From positions 1-8,007 of the forward strand of contig JAGVCY010000289.1 of NCBI GenBank assembly GCA_020058965.1: a stretch of 8,007 nt of DNA. The letters are read 5' to 3'. Origin of the DNA: Candidatus Omnitrophota bacterium. GTDB lineage: Bacteria > Omnitrophota > Gorgyraeia > 2-02-FULL-51-18 > JAGOUK01. Position numbers and translations under genes: made by a program. The notes under the pieces are model-generated. The model saw only the letters and a list, made by a program, of their open reading frames with translations, did no database searches and was not told where the DNA came from. Positions 1 through 7,255 of the stretch are shown piece by piece (position 1 is the stretch's first letter; every line of letters begins with the position of its first letter).

Positions 1-752
1 ACCGGATCTTTTGCGAGTACGGAAAATACCGCACCGGCGGCCGGCTCCTCCACGATGTGCATCCTTACGGCGTATTAACAGTGGCTGAAATCATAGCGAA
101 ATCGTCAAATATCGGCGTTTCAAAAATTGCCGATAAGCTCGGCAAGGACCGCCTGTACGGGTATGTAAAAAAGTTTGGCTTTGGACAAAAAACGGGCATC
201 GATCTGCCTGGCGAAATATCCGGCTTGGTGACGCCGACTAAGTTCTGGTCGGCCCCATCCCTTTCCTGTGTGGCGATGGGACAGGAAATCGGACTTACCG
301 GAATTCAACTCATCACTGCGACCAGCGCCATCGCGAACGGCGGTTTGCTGGTGAAGCCGCGTATTGTCATGGAAATTCGTGACGCCGACGGTCAGACCAT
401 GAAGGCCTACCCCTCAGGCGTGAAGCGGAGGGTTATCTCCGAAAGCACTTCACGGCAGGTCAAAGAAATCATGAAAAAAGCGGTGAGCAAGGCGGGTACG
501 GGAGCGCTTGCGAACATAGAAGATCCAAATGTGAGTATCGGCGGGAAAACCGGCACGGCTCAAAAACTTGAAAACGGCGCCTACTCCCACGGCAGCTTTG
601 TCGCCTCGTTCACGGGTTTCGTTGAACGGGGGGATAAAATGGTTACAATATTGGTGTCCGTCGACGATCCGCATCCGATTTATTACGGCGGATCGGTCGC
701 GGCCCCGCTGTTCAAGCGGATGGCGGAACGCGTTCTCGAATATTGGCGGTAA
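1..752 (+). CDS. ftsI: Septal peptidoglycan D,D-transpeptidase FtsI (PBP3-type), C-terminal part, 5' truncated by window edge
   Basis: Class B penicillin-binding protein that cross-links stem peptides of septal peptidoglycan in the periplasm, acting with FtsW. The reading frame is open from base 3, so 249 residues are visible before the TAA at 750-752. The first motif (SxxK, with the acylated serine), the N-terminal membrane anchor and the dimerisation domain lie upstream of the window. The second motif SxN is present as SSN (102-110), after a conserved HDVHPYGVLTVAE stretch. The third motif KTGT is at 546-557 in GGKTGTAQK. The FGFGQKTGIDLPGE segment and ANGG segment are also typical. The protein ends soon after the transpeptidase fold, with no PASTA repeats, which favours FtsI over SpoVD or PBP2x types. 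A GTG at 57 is internal to the conserved domain and is not a start. Position directly before murE supports ftsI. A different class B PBP name cannot be fully excluded without the N-terminus. Confidence 0.95.
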   Translation, partial: RIFCEYGKYRTGGRLLHDVHPYGVLTVAEIIAKSSNIGVSKIADKLGKDRLYGYVKKFGFGQKTGIDLPGEISGLVTPTKFWSAPSLSCVAMGQEIGLTGIQLITATSAIANGGLLVKPRIVMEIRDADGQTMKAYPSGVKRRVISESTSRQVKEIMKKAVSKAGTGALANIEDPNVSIGGKTGTAQKLENGAYSHGSFVASFTGFVERGDKMVTILVSVDDPHPIYYGGSVAAPLFKRMAERVLEYWR

Positions 753-763
753 ATTTAATCTTT

Positions 764-2245
764 ATGACTCTTAACGCCTGTCACGCCGCCCAATTGCATG
801 AGCTTTTAAAGAGCGGCGGAGCTTTGTTTGACGAAGCGTCCATGCCAAGTGTTCCGGTCAGCGCGGTGGTGTGTGATTCGCGTAAGGCGGTTCCCGGATC
901 CATTTTTGTCGCGATCAAAGGCAGCGGAGGCGACGGTCACCCGTTTGCGGCGCAGGCGATTCGGGCGGGGGCACTGGCCATCGTGACACAGGACCCGAAC
1001 TTTAGAAGCTCAGTCCCGGTCGCCGTGGTGGCCAACGCTCGATTGGCTTATGCGCGATTCAATCATCTGTTGCACGGGGAGCCCTCCGCGCGCATGAAGA
1101 TGCTGGCCGTGACCGGCACGAACGGAAAAACCACTTCAGCTTATCTGGCGGCTCATCTTCTCAAGCGAAAAATGCGCCCCATCTTGCTCGGAACCATTGA
1201 ATACCGCTTCGAGGCAGAAATCCTGCCCTCGACCCATACAACTCCCGACCCGGATGTTTTGCATCCATGGCTTGCCCAGATGGCGCTCAAAGGCGCGGAC
1301 AGCGTTGTTCTGGAAGCGTCCTCCCACGCGTTGGAGCAGGAGCGGCTGGCGGGCATCGACTTCGACGGTGCGCTCTTCACCAACCTCACTCAGGATCATT
1401 TGGATTATCACGGAACACTCGACGCGTACCTTGCGGCCAAGCTCAAGCTTTTTGCGATGATCCGGCCGGGCGGCATCGCGATCGTGAACGCGGATGATCC
1501 CGCCGCATTGCAAGTGTGCGCGGCGGTGCCCGCGGACAAAAAATGCATCACTTACGGCAGGACGCCAAACGCGGATATTCGGGCGGAAGCCATTCGATCG
1601 GACTTAAAAGGGTCCGAGTTCGTGGTGCGATATGAGGGGCGTGAATTTGTTGTTAAGACCCAGCTTTTGGGGCTGCACAATGTTTACAATGCGCTGGGTG
1701 CATTGGGTTTGGCGATGGCGGCCGGTATGCCGCTTGAAGAATCAATCCCGGGCCTCGCCAACTTCAAGGGGGTGTCGGGCCGTTTGGAACGCGTGCCTTG
1801 CGAACAGGGCTTTGAACTTTTTATTGACTACGCGCATACACCGGACGGAATTCAGAATGTGTTATCGGCCGTGAGACCGTATGCTCACAAACGGCTTTTG
1901 GTTCTTTTTGGATGCGGCGGCGACCGCGACCGCACCAAGCGGCCCAAGATGGCCGCGGCGGTTGAAGCGGCGGCGGACCGGATCGTTCTGACATCGGATA
2001 ACCCGCGAAGTGAAAATCCCCGTCAGATCATACTAGAAATCCAAGCGGGTTTTTCGGACGGAAATAAAAATGTGGATGTTCAGCCGGATCGAGCCAAAGC
2101 CATCCGCCAGATATTGCTGGAAGCCCGTCCCGGCGATGTGGTGCTGCTGCTGGGCAAAGGGCATGAGGAATATCAGATCATCGGTACCGAAAAAATTCCG
2201 TTCAGCGACCGGGAAGAAGCGCTTAAAGCGCTCAAAGGAAGATAA
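764..2245 (+). CDS. murE: UDP-MurNAc-L-Ala-D-Glu:meso-diaminopimelate ligase MurE
   Basis: Cytoplasmic ATP-dependent Mur ligase that adds the third amino acid to the UDP-MurNAc peptide. The protein is 493 aa from ATG 764, a normal family length. It shows an N-terminal UDP-binding domain with CDSRKAVPG, the P-loop GTNGKTT at residues 118-124, SSHAL at 186-190 and TNLTQDHLD at 206-214. Lys226 in YLAAKLKLF sits where the family has its carbamylated lysine. The C-terminal domain carries GGDRDRTKRP, DNPRSE at 412-417 and GKGHEEYQ from 464. In this family DNPRxE contacts the free end of meso-DAP, so meso-DAP rather than lysine is inferred. ATG 764 lies 11 nt after the ftsI stop. An in-frame TTG at 743 would overlap ftsI and add seven residues. 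Neither start has a clear Shine-Dalgarno sequence. I prefer the ATG because the family N-terminus (HELLKSGG here) follows soon after it. Confidence 0.97.
   Translation: MTLNACHAAQLHELLKSGGALFDEASMPSVPVSAVVCDSRKAVPGSIFVAIKGSGGDGHPFAAQAIRAGALAIVTQDPNFRSSVPVAVVANARLAYARFNHLLHGEPSARMKMLAVTGTNGKTTSAYLAAHLLKRKMRPILLGTIEYRFEAEILPSTHTTPDPDVLHPWLAQMALKGADSVVLEASSHALEQERLAGIDFDGALFTNLTQDHLDYHGTLDAYLAAKLKLFAMIRPGGIAIVNADDPAALQVCAAVPADKKCITYGRTPNADIRAEAIRSDLKGSEFVVRYEGREFVVKTQLLGLHNVYNALGALGLAMAAGMPLEESIPGLANFKGVSGRLERVPCEQGFELFIDYAHTPDGIQNVLSAVRPYAHKRLLVLFGCGGDRDRTKRPKMAAAVEAAADRIVLTSDNPRSENPRQIILEIQAGFSDGNKNVDVQPDRAKAIRQILLEARPGDVVLLLGKGHEEYQIIGTEKIPFSDREEALKALKGR
2234..2241 (+). promoter_or_regulatory. 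Ribosome binding site of murF
   Basis: AAAGGAAG, with an AGGAAG core at 2236-2241, sits 5 nt before the ATG at 2247, inside the last codons of murE. It is one of only two convincing Shine-Dalgarno sequences in the window. It fixes the murF start at 2247 rather than at alternative codons far upstream in the same open frame, which would lie inside murE. Confidence 0.8.
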
Positions 2246-2246
2246 C

Positions 2247-3632
2247 ATGCTGGATTACACCTACAAGCAGCTGGAGCAGGCCGTCCGCGGAAAACTCATG
2301 ATGCCGAGCCGCCGAAGCACCTTTAAAGGAAAAGTATGTCTCGATTCCCGAACCGTTCAGCAGGGGGAATTATTTATCGCGCTCAAGGGGAAGAACTTTG
2401 ACGGGCACGACTTCATCGATCTGGCATTTGAAAAAGGCGCCCGGCTCTGCATTGCGGAAATCGGCTCGAGCCGGAAGATCAAACGACGCGACCCCGATAT
2501 TATTTTTGTTGAAAGCACGAGTCAGGCGCTTTGCCGGTTGGGTGGTTTTCATCGTCGGCAAAAAAACAGACCTCTGATCGCCATCACCGGTTCCTGCGGC
2601 AAAACCACGACCAAGGAGATTCTTGCCCATATTCTGGGCGCCAAATTCAAGGTGCTTAAAAACTCCGGAACCGAAAATAACGCGATCGGCGTACCGAAGG
2701 CGCTTCTCAATTGGGAAGATGAGGACATCGCGGTGATCGAGATCGGCACCAATCAGATCGGAGAGATCCATCACCTGACGCGGCTGGCCCAGCCGACCCA
2801 TGCGGTGATCACGCTCATCGGGACATCGCATCTGGCCGGACTGCGCAGCATCCAGGGGGTGAAGCGGGAAAAATTATCAATGGTGGAGGCGCTCGATGAC
2901 GGAAGTACGGTCATTTACAACGGGGAAGACCGGAATATTGTTCATGAGAGACTCAGGAAGCTCAAAACCTTGAGAGTCGGCTACAAAAAAGGCATGAACT
3001 TTTTTGCGGATGAGATCAAATTGTTGGATCACGGCTTGGAATTTAGATTGAACGGCAAAACCAAGACGAACCTGTTCGCGCCAATTTTGGGGCAGCACAA
3101 TGTGCTGAACACGCTGTTGGCCGCGGCGGCGGCGTCCTGCTTTGGCATCACGGGGGAGCAGGTGAAGGAGCGGATGGTGAATTTTAAGGCGCTTAAGGGC
3201 CGCCTCCGCTATCAGGAGATTCAGGGCACCCACTGGATTGACGATTCCTATAATTCCAACCCTTCTTCGCTCAAGGCGGCGATCGAGCTTTTTAGAACTT
3301 ATCCGCCCAAAGGGAGAAAAATATTAGTTCTGGGTGACATGCTCGAGCTGGGGCCGCGGGCGCAGGCGTTTCATCGCGAAGCAGGGCAGCAGATCGCGGC
3401 GCATCCCTTTGATCTGGTGCTCACGGTCGGCGCGTTGGCCGCCAGATTCGCGGAAGAAGCGTTGGTGTTCGGTTTTGCCAAAGAAAAAATAAGGATTTTT
3501 CCGACCAGCGCGGAAGCAGGTCATTTTTTAAAAGGCCAGATCCGTCCGGGCGACACGGTTCTTTTGAAGGGGTCACGAGGCATGAAGATGGAGGCCGTCA
3601 TGGAAATCTGCAACACCCCGAAGGCTGCCTAA
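2247..3632 (+). CDS. murF: UDP-MurNAc-tripeptide:D-Ala-D-Ala ligase MurF
   Basis: Cytoplasmic ATP-dependent ligase that adds the D-Ala-D-Ala dipeptide and so completes the UDP-MurNAc-pentapeptide, the MraY substrate. It is 461 aa long, close to the family norm. Visible elements are an N-terminal domain with LDSRTVQQGELFIALKG, the P-loop GSCGKTTTK from residue 115 (Lys119 is the P-loop lysine), and GTENNAIGVPKALL. Lys209 in VKREK lies where the carbamylated lysine is expected. Further on are DDSYNSNPSS from residue 332, LVLGDMLELG and KGSRGMKMEAV from residue 441, all MurF hallmarks. Two segments depart from common forms: the P-loop has Cys117 where Asn or Ser is usual, and the usual TNIGxAHLE reads TLIGTSHLA (from residue 189). 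The gene starts 1 nt after murE with a good ribosome binding site. The identification is secure, since MurF motifs and cluster position agree. Confidence 0.96.
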   Translation: MLDYTYKQLEQAVRGKLMMPSRRSTFKGKVCLDSRTVQQGELFIALKGKNFDGHDFIDLAFEKGARLCIAEIGSSRKIKRRDPDIIFVESTSQALCRLGGFHRRQKNRPLIAITGSCGKTTTKEILAHILGAKFKVLKNSGTENNAIGVPKALLNWEDEDIAVIEIGTNQIGEIHHLTRLAQPTHAVITLIGTSHLAGLRSIQGVKREKLSMVEALDDGSTVIYNGEDRNIVHERLRKLKTLRVGYKKGMNFFADEIKLLDHGLEFRLNGKTKTNLFAPILGQHNVLNTLLAAAAASCFGITGEQVKERMVNFKALKGRLRYQEIQGTHWIDDSYNSNPSSLKAAIELFRTYPPKGRKILVLGDMLELGPRAQAFHREAGQQIAAHPFDLVLTVGALAARFAEEALVFGFAKEKIRIFPTSAEAGHFLKGQIRPGDTVLLKGSRGMKMEAVMEICNTPKAA

Positions 3633-3635
3633 CCG

Positions 3636-4724
3636 ATGCTTCAGGCGCTTCTGTACCCGCTCCATGAATTATTTTCGGTGCTCAATGTATTCAAGTACAT
3701 CACCTTCCGCGCCGCGGCCGCGGCGATCTGCGCTTTTGCGATCAGTGTTTTGTTCGGATCCAAATTGATACGGGCCCTAAAGCAGCTCAAACTCAATCAC
3801 AGCCCTGAGCGCGTCGGATTTGAATCCATCGCGAGCCAACACGCCCATAAGACTCATGTACCGACCATGGGGGGGCTGCTCATGGTTGGGTCCATGGTGG
3901 TTTCTGTTTTGCTGTGGGGCGACCTTTCGAACCGCTACCTTTGGATCGCGCTGTTGTCGACGGTCTGGCTGGGGGCGATCGGCTTCGCGGACGATTACCT
4001 AAAGATCAAGAACCACAGCGCTGACGGACTGTCCGCCATCACAAAATTCAGCGGGCAAGCGCTGCTGGCGATCGGCGTTGGCTTGTATTTGTATCAAGAC
4101 GCGTCGTTTTGGACGGCGGTGAGCATTCCTTTTCTAAAAGATGTGACGGTGCATCTGGGAATCGGGTATGTGCTGTTTGCGTTTGTTGTGTTGGTGGGAA
4201 CCTCCAACGCGGTTAATCTGACCGATGGGTTGGACGGTCTGGCGACAGGCTGCGCGCTTTTTGCCGCATTGGCGTACGCGGTGTTCAGTTATGTCACGGG
4301 GCATGTGTTTTTTGCGAAGTATCTTTTTTTGCCGTTCATTGACGGCGCGGGCGAGCTGACGGTTTTTTGCGGAGCGATGATCGGTGCCTGCTTGGGGTTT
4401 TTGTGGTTCAATTCACAGCCGGCGACCGTTTTTATGGGCGACACCGGTTCGTTGGCGCTGGGCGGAGCCATCGGCATCGTGGCGCTTCTCATTAAGCAGG
4501 AGATGATCCTGCTCGTTGTCGGCGGGGTGTTTGTGATGGAAGCGTTGTCCGTTATTCTGCAAGTCGGAAGTTTCAAACTGACCGGCAAACGGATTTTTTT
4601 AATGGCACCGATCCATCACCATTTTCAAAAAATGGGTTGGCCTGAGTCCAAGGTGGTCATTCGATTTTGGATTTTGGCGGTCATTTTACTATTGGCAGGC
4701 CTCTCGAGCTTAAAGCTGCGTTGA
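3636..4724 (+). CDS. mraY: Phospho-MurNAc-pentapeptide transferase MraY
   Basis: Integral membrane enzyme that transfers phospho-MurNAc-pentapeptide from UDP to undecaprenyl phosphate, giving lipid I at the cytoplasmic face. It is 362 aa, almost the E. coli length, with many hydrophobic segments consistent with about ten membrane helices. Active-site motifs are in order: ADDYLK with Asp119-Asp120, NAVNLTDGLDG with Asn194, Asp197 and Asp200, GDTGSLALGG with Asp269, and MAPIHHHF with His327-329. The tail GWPESKVVIRFWI is also conserved. The N-terminal NVFKYITFRA resembles classical MraY. The first cytoplasmic signature is unusual: HVPTMGG (residues 74-80) replaces the common GTPTMGG, behind an altered loop. 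ATG 3636 is 3 nt after the murF stop, with only a weak GAAGG at 3620-3624. The TGA overlaps the murD ATG by one base. Confidence 0.97.
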   Translation: MLQALLYPLHELFSVLNVFKYITFRAAAAAICAFAISVLFGSKLIRALKQLKLNHSPERVGFESIASQHAHKTHVPTMGGLLMVGSMVVSVLLWGDLSNRYLWIALLSTVWLGAIGFADDYLKIKNHSADGLSAITKFSGQALLAIGVGLYLYQDASFWTAVSIPFLKDVTVHLGIGYVLFAFVVLVGTSNAVNLTDGLDGLATGCALFAALAYAVFSYVTGHVFFAKYLFLPFIDGAGELTVFCGAMIGACLGFLWFNSQPATVFMGDTGSLALGGAIGIVALLIKQEMILLVVGGVFVMEALSVILQVGSFKLTGKRIFLMAPIHHHFQKMGWPESKVVIRFWILAVILLLAGLSSLKLR

Positions 4725-6088
4725 TGAAGCGACTCCGCGGCGTATCGGGTCAGGCAGTGGCGGTCATCGGCTCGGGAGAGAGCGGCGTGGCATCGGCTAA
4801 ATTGTTGCTGAAGGCAGGGGCCGTTGTCAGGATTTCATCGTCGGGACCGATTCCGGAGCCGTTCAAGCGCTGGTGTGCCAAGCATCGCGTTTTGATGGAA
4901 GCGGGCGAGCACACCGCAGATTTTTTGTCCGGGGCAAAAATTCTCGTGGTCAGCCCGGGCGTTAAACCATCCAGCTTTCCGATCCGACATGCGCGGCGGC
5001 ACGGCATCCCTGTCTGGAGCGAAATCGAGCTTGCCTGGCGTATGACGAGCGGCAAGTTCGTCGCCGTGACCGGAACTAATGGAAAAACGACCACCTGCAC
5101 GCTGCTGTGGGAAATCATCCGGCGGCATCACGATTGTCATTTGTGCGGAAACATCGGAAATTCACTTGCAGCTTCTGTGCTGGAAAAAGGCGCGGCCACA
5201 TGGCGCGTCGTGGAAGTCAGTTCCTTCCAGATGAAATACATCAGCCGGTTCCGGCCGGACGCCGCCGTTGTTTTAAATCTAAGTCCGAATCATTTGGACT
5301 GGCACCCCCATCTGGCCGATTATTACCAATCCAAACTTAGGATCGCGGAATGTTTGACACCCCGTCAAACGCTGATCCTTAATCACGATGACGCGACCCT
5401 CGTGCGCCGCACCACAAAACTTCGGGCCCGCAAAGTGAACTTTGGTCTAAAAAAACTACGCGACGGCATCACGATCGCCGGAGACCACATCCGAGAAGTC
5501 CAAAACGGCATCCTCCAGCCCCAGCCCGTCGCGAGTCTCAAGCATTACCGTTTAAAAGGCGCACACAATTTGCAGAACGCATTGGCGGCTACGGCGGCGG
5601 CGCTGGCGTTGGGCGTGTCAAAAAAAGCGATACAGGCGGGGCTCGACGCCATGAAGCCGTTGCCGCATCGCGTGGAGGACCTCGGGGAGGCGGGCGGTGT
5701 TCGGTTCGTCAATGATTCCAAGTCAACGACCGCGATGAGCACCGTCGCCGCGATTCGTCGGTTTGATTCCGGGGTGGTGCTTCTGGCCGGCGGGCGAAGG
5801 AAGCAAAAATCATTTCAGGCAGTTTTTGGAGAGGTGCGCCGACGGGTGCGGCGGATCGTGTTTTATGGTGAAGCGGGCGAATCCATGCTCAAGGAATTTG
5901 GATTTTTTAAGAACCGGACGGTGGTCCGTGATTTTGAAGGCGCGGTGCGGGAAGCGTACCGGGCGGCGGGACCCGGGCAGGTCCTGCTGTTGTCGCCGAT
6001 GTGCTCGAGCTTTGACCAATTTTCATCGTACCGCGAACGCGGGGATGCCTTTCGCCGGATCTATGGCGAGCTGGCGGGAAAAGGATGA
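4724..6088 (+). CDS. murD: UDP-MurNAc-L-alanine:D-glutamate ligase MurD
   Basis: Cytoplasmic Mur ligase that adds D-Glu to UDP-MurNAc-L-Ala, the step before MurE. It is 454 aa. The N-terminal domain opens with a Rossmann-like glycine loop, VIGSGESGVASAKLL. The central ATPase domain has GTNGKTTT at residues 117-124, CGNIGNSL, VEVSSFQM and NLSPNHLDWH (Asn189), then SKLRIAE containing the likely carbamylated lysine. The C-terminal domain has LPHRVE (His315), NDSKST at 330-335 and SPMCSSFDQF from residue 424, followed by ERGDAFRRI. SSFQM and SFDQF separate MurD from MurE and MurF. The start is ATG 4724, whose A is the last base of the mraY TGA. This places the glycine loop near residue 15, as in the family. 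Upstream in-frame TTG codons at 4667 and 4721 are less likely. There is no clear ribosome binding site, so coupling to mraY translation is probable. Confidence 0.96.
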   Translation: MKRLRGVSGQAVAVIGSGESGVASAKLLLKAGAVVRISSSGPIPEPFKRWCAKHRVLMEAGEHTADFLSGAKILVVSPGVKPSSFPIRHARRHGIPVWSEIELAWRMTSGKFVAVTGTNGKTTTCTLLWEIIRRHHDCHLCGNIGNSLAASVLEKGAATWRVVEVSSFQMKYISRFRPDAAVVLNLSPNHLDWHPHLADYYQSKLRIAECLTPRQTLILNHDDATLVRRTTKLRARKVNFGLKKLRDGITIAGDHIREVQNGILQPQPVASLKHYRLKGAHNLQNALAATAAALALGVSKKAIQAGLDAMKPLPHRVEDLGEAGGVRFVNDSKSTTAMSTVAAIRRFDSGVVLLAGGRRKQKSFQAVFGEVRRRVRRIVFYGEAGESMLKEFGFFKNRTVVRDFEGAVREAYRAAGPGQVLLLSPMCSSFDQFSSYRERGDAFRRIYGELAGKG

Positions 6089-7233
6089 AGCCGTTAACTC
6101 TCAACGGTCCCGAGCCGGGCCGTCAAATCCGCATCTGGCTGTTTTCGCTCACCGCGACGCTTGTTTCGATCGGGATCGTCATGATCTTTAGCGCGAGCGC
6201 CATCTTTGCCTGGGATCGGCATCAGGATTCCATGTATTTTATCAAGCGGCACTTTGCCTTTTTGATCGTGGGGGTGGCCGGTTTTGTCACCGCAATGCTC
6301 GTGGATATTAAAAAACTCAGAAAATACGCCCCGCATCTTTTGATCGGAATCGGCGTGGCCCTGCTTTTTGTCGGCGTGCTGGGGCCTAAAATCGGAGGCG
6401 CGCGGCGCTGGATCTCGATCGGCGGATTCAATATCCAGCCGTCGGAGTTTGCAAAAATTGCGGTGATCCTCTACTTGTCGGACAAGATATCCAAAAAAAC
6501 AGAAGGTCTGGCCAACTTCAAGCGCGACCTGCTTCCGTTGATCTCGGTGATGGCGATCGTCTGCCTTCTGATCTTGTTGGGAAGGGATCTCGGAACCACG
6601 GTGGTTCTATCGGCAGTATTTATGCTGCTGCTATTTGTCGGGGGAATTCCCGTCAGGTATTTTTTTTGGCTTTTGGGCGCGTGCGTGCCGCTGCTGGTTG
6701 GCGCGATCCTGATCGAACCGTACCGGGTCAAGCGATTGACCGGGTTTTTGAACCCCTTCATGGATATTCAGGGAAAAAGCTTCCAGTTGTATCAATCGCT
6801 CCTGGCGATCGGATCGGGAGGTTTTTTTGGGCAGGGACTCGGGCAGTCCCAGCAAAAGCTTTTTTATCTGCCGGCGGCCCACACCGACTTTATTTACGCG
6901 ATCGTCGGCGAGGAAATGGGATTTTTGGGCGCGGGTTTTGTGCTGCTGTTGTTCGTGATGTTCGGCGTATTGGGCATGATGATCGTATTCCGTGCGAAGA
7001 CCGCGTTTCATCAGCTGTTCGCGCTGGGGCTTGTGACGCTTGTTCTTCTGGAAGCCATCATTAACATCGGCGTGAGCACCGGTGCGCTTCCAACCAAGGG
7101 ACTTGCCCTGCCGTTCATCAGTTACGGCGGCTCTTCGCTGGTCGTAAATTTGATTCTGGTCGGACTGTTGCTGAATTTATCGCGGGATCGGATGGATGTT
7201 CCGGATGGATGGAAGCGTTCGGCTCAGGGATGA
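6085..7233 (+). CDS. ftsW: Septal peptidoglycan glycosyltransferase FtsW (SEDS family)
   Basis: Polytopic inner-membrane SEDS protein that polymerises lipid II into glycan strands at the division septum, partnered with the class B PBP encoded at the left of the window. It is 382 aa, with a short cytoplasmic N-terminus and roughly ten membrane segments, the first at about residues 17-40. SEDS landmarks are GARRWISIGGFNIQPSEFAK (residues 105-124), the large extracytoplasmic loop with NPFMDIQGKSFQLYQS, and AAHTDFIYAIVGEE, where Asp268 matches the essential SEDS aspartate. LPTKGLALPFISYGGSS (335-351) is typical of FtsW; RodA commonly has a different residue pattern there. The location between murD and murG also supports FtsW over RodA. 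ATG 6085 overlaps the murD stop as ATGA, preceded by purine-rich GGGAAAAGG, so reinitiation after murD is likely. Confidence 0.95.
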   Translation: MKPLTLNGPEPGRQIRIWLFSLTATLVSIGIVMIFSASAIFAWDRHQDSMYFIKRHFAFLIVGVAGFVTAMLVDIKKLRKYAPHLLIGIGVALLFVGVLGPKIGGARRWISIGGFNIQPSEFAKIAVILYLSDKISKKTEGLANFKRDLLPLISVMAIVCLLILLGRDLGTTVVLSAVFMLLLFVGGIPVRYFFWLLGACVPLLVGAILIEPYRVKRLTGFLNPFMDIQGKSFQLYQSLLAIGSGGFFGQGLGQSQQKLFYLPAAHTDFIYAIVGEEMGFLGAGFVLLLFVMFGVLGMMIVFRAKTAFHQLFALGLVTLVLLEAIINIGVSTGALPTKGLALPFISYGGSSLVVNLILVGLLLNLSRDRMDVPDGWKRSAQG

Positions 7234-7243
7234 AGATCGGACT

Positions 7244-7250
7244 GAGGAGG
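7244..7250 (+). promoter_or_regulatory. Strong ribosome binding site of murG
   Basis: GAGGAGG lies 5 nt before the TTG at 7256, the strongest Shine-Dalgarno match in the window. It decides the murG start in favour of this non-ATG codon over the in-frame ATG at 7205, which lies inside ftsW. Confidence 0.85.
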
Positions 7251-7255
7251 CACTG

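Noticed and set aside
743..763. TTG at 743 as the murE start
   Set aside because: It overlaps ftsI by 10 nt, uses a rare codon and has no ribosome binding site; ATG 764 gives a family-like N-terminus.
1136..1513. Minus-strand open frame of 125 codons inside murE
   Set aside because: It is antisense to the MurE ATPase core, with no recognisable motif and no separate start signal.
2370..2831. Long minus-strand open frame of 153 codons inside murF
   Set aside because: It lies opposite strongly conserved MurF coding sequence, resembles no family I recognise, and is expected from antisense codon bias in GC-rich genes.
4595..4601. T TTT TTA slippery heptamer in frame within mraY
   Set aside because: It matches the -1 frameshift consensus, but it directly precedes the essential MAPIHHHF motif and the -1 frame stops after about 15 codons. 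I see no reason to think slippage is used; T runs also occur elsewhere here.
5763..6191. Plus-strand open frame of 142 codons spanning the murD-ftsW junction
   Set aside because: It is out of frame with two clearly functional genes, and its composition is arginine and cysteine rich, as expected for a shadow frame.
6660..6667. Run of eight T in ftsW as a possible sequencing frameshift or slippage site
   Set aside because: The SEDS frame continues unbroken through it with the expected membrane segments, so the base count appears right.
7205..7255. ATG at 7205 as the murG start
   Set aside because: It would add 17 charged residues before the beta strand that normally begins MurG, and it ignores the strong Shine-Dalgarno sequence placed for TTG 7256.
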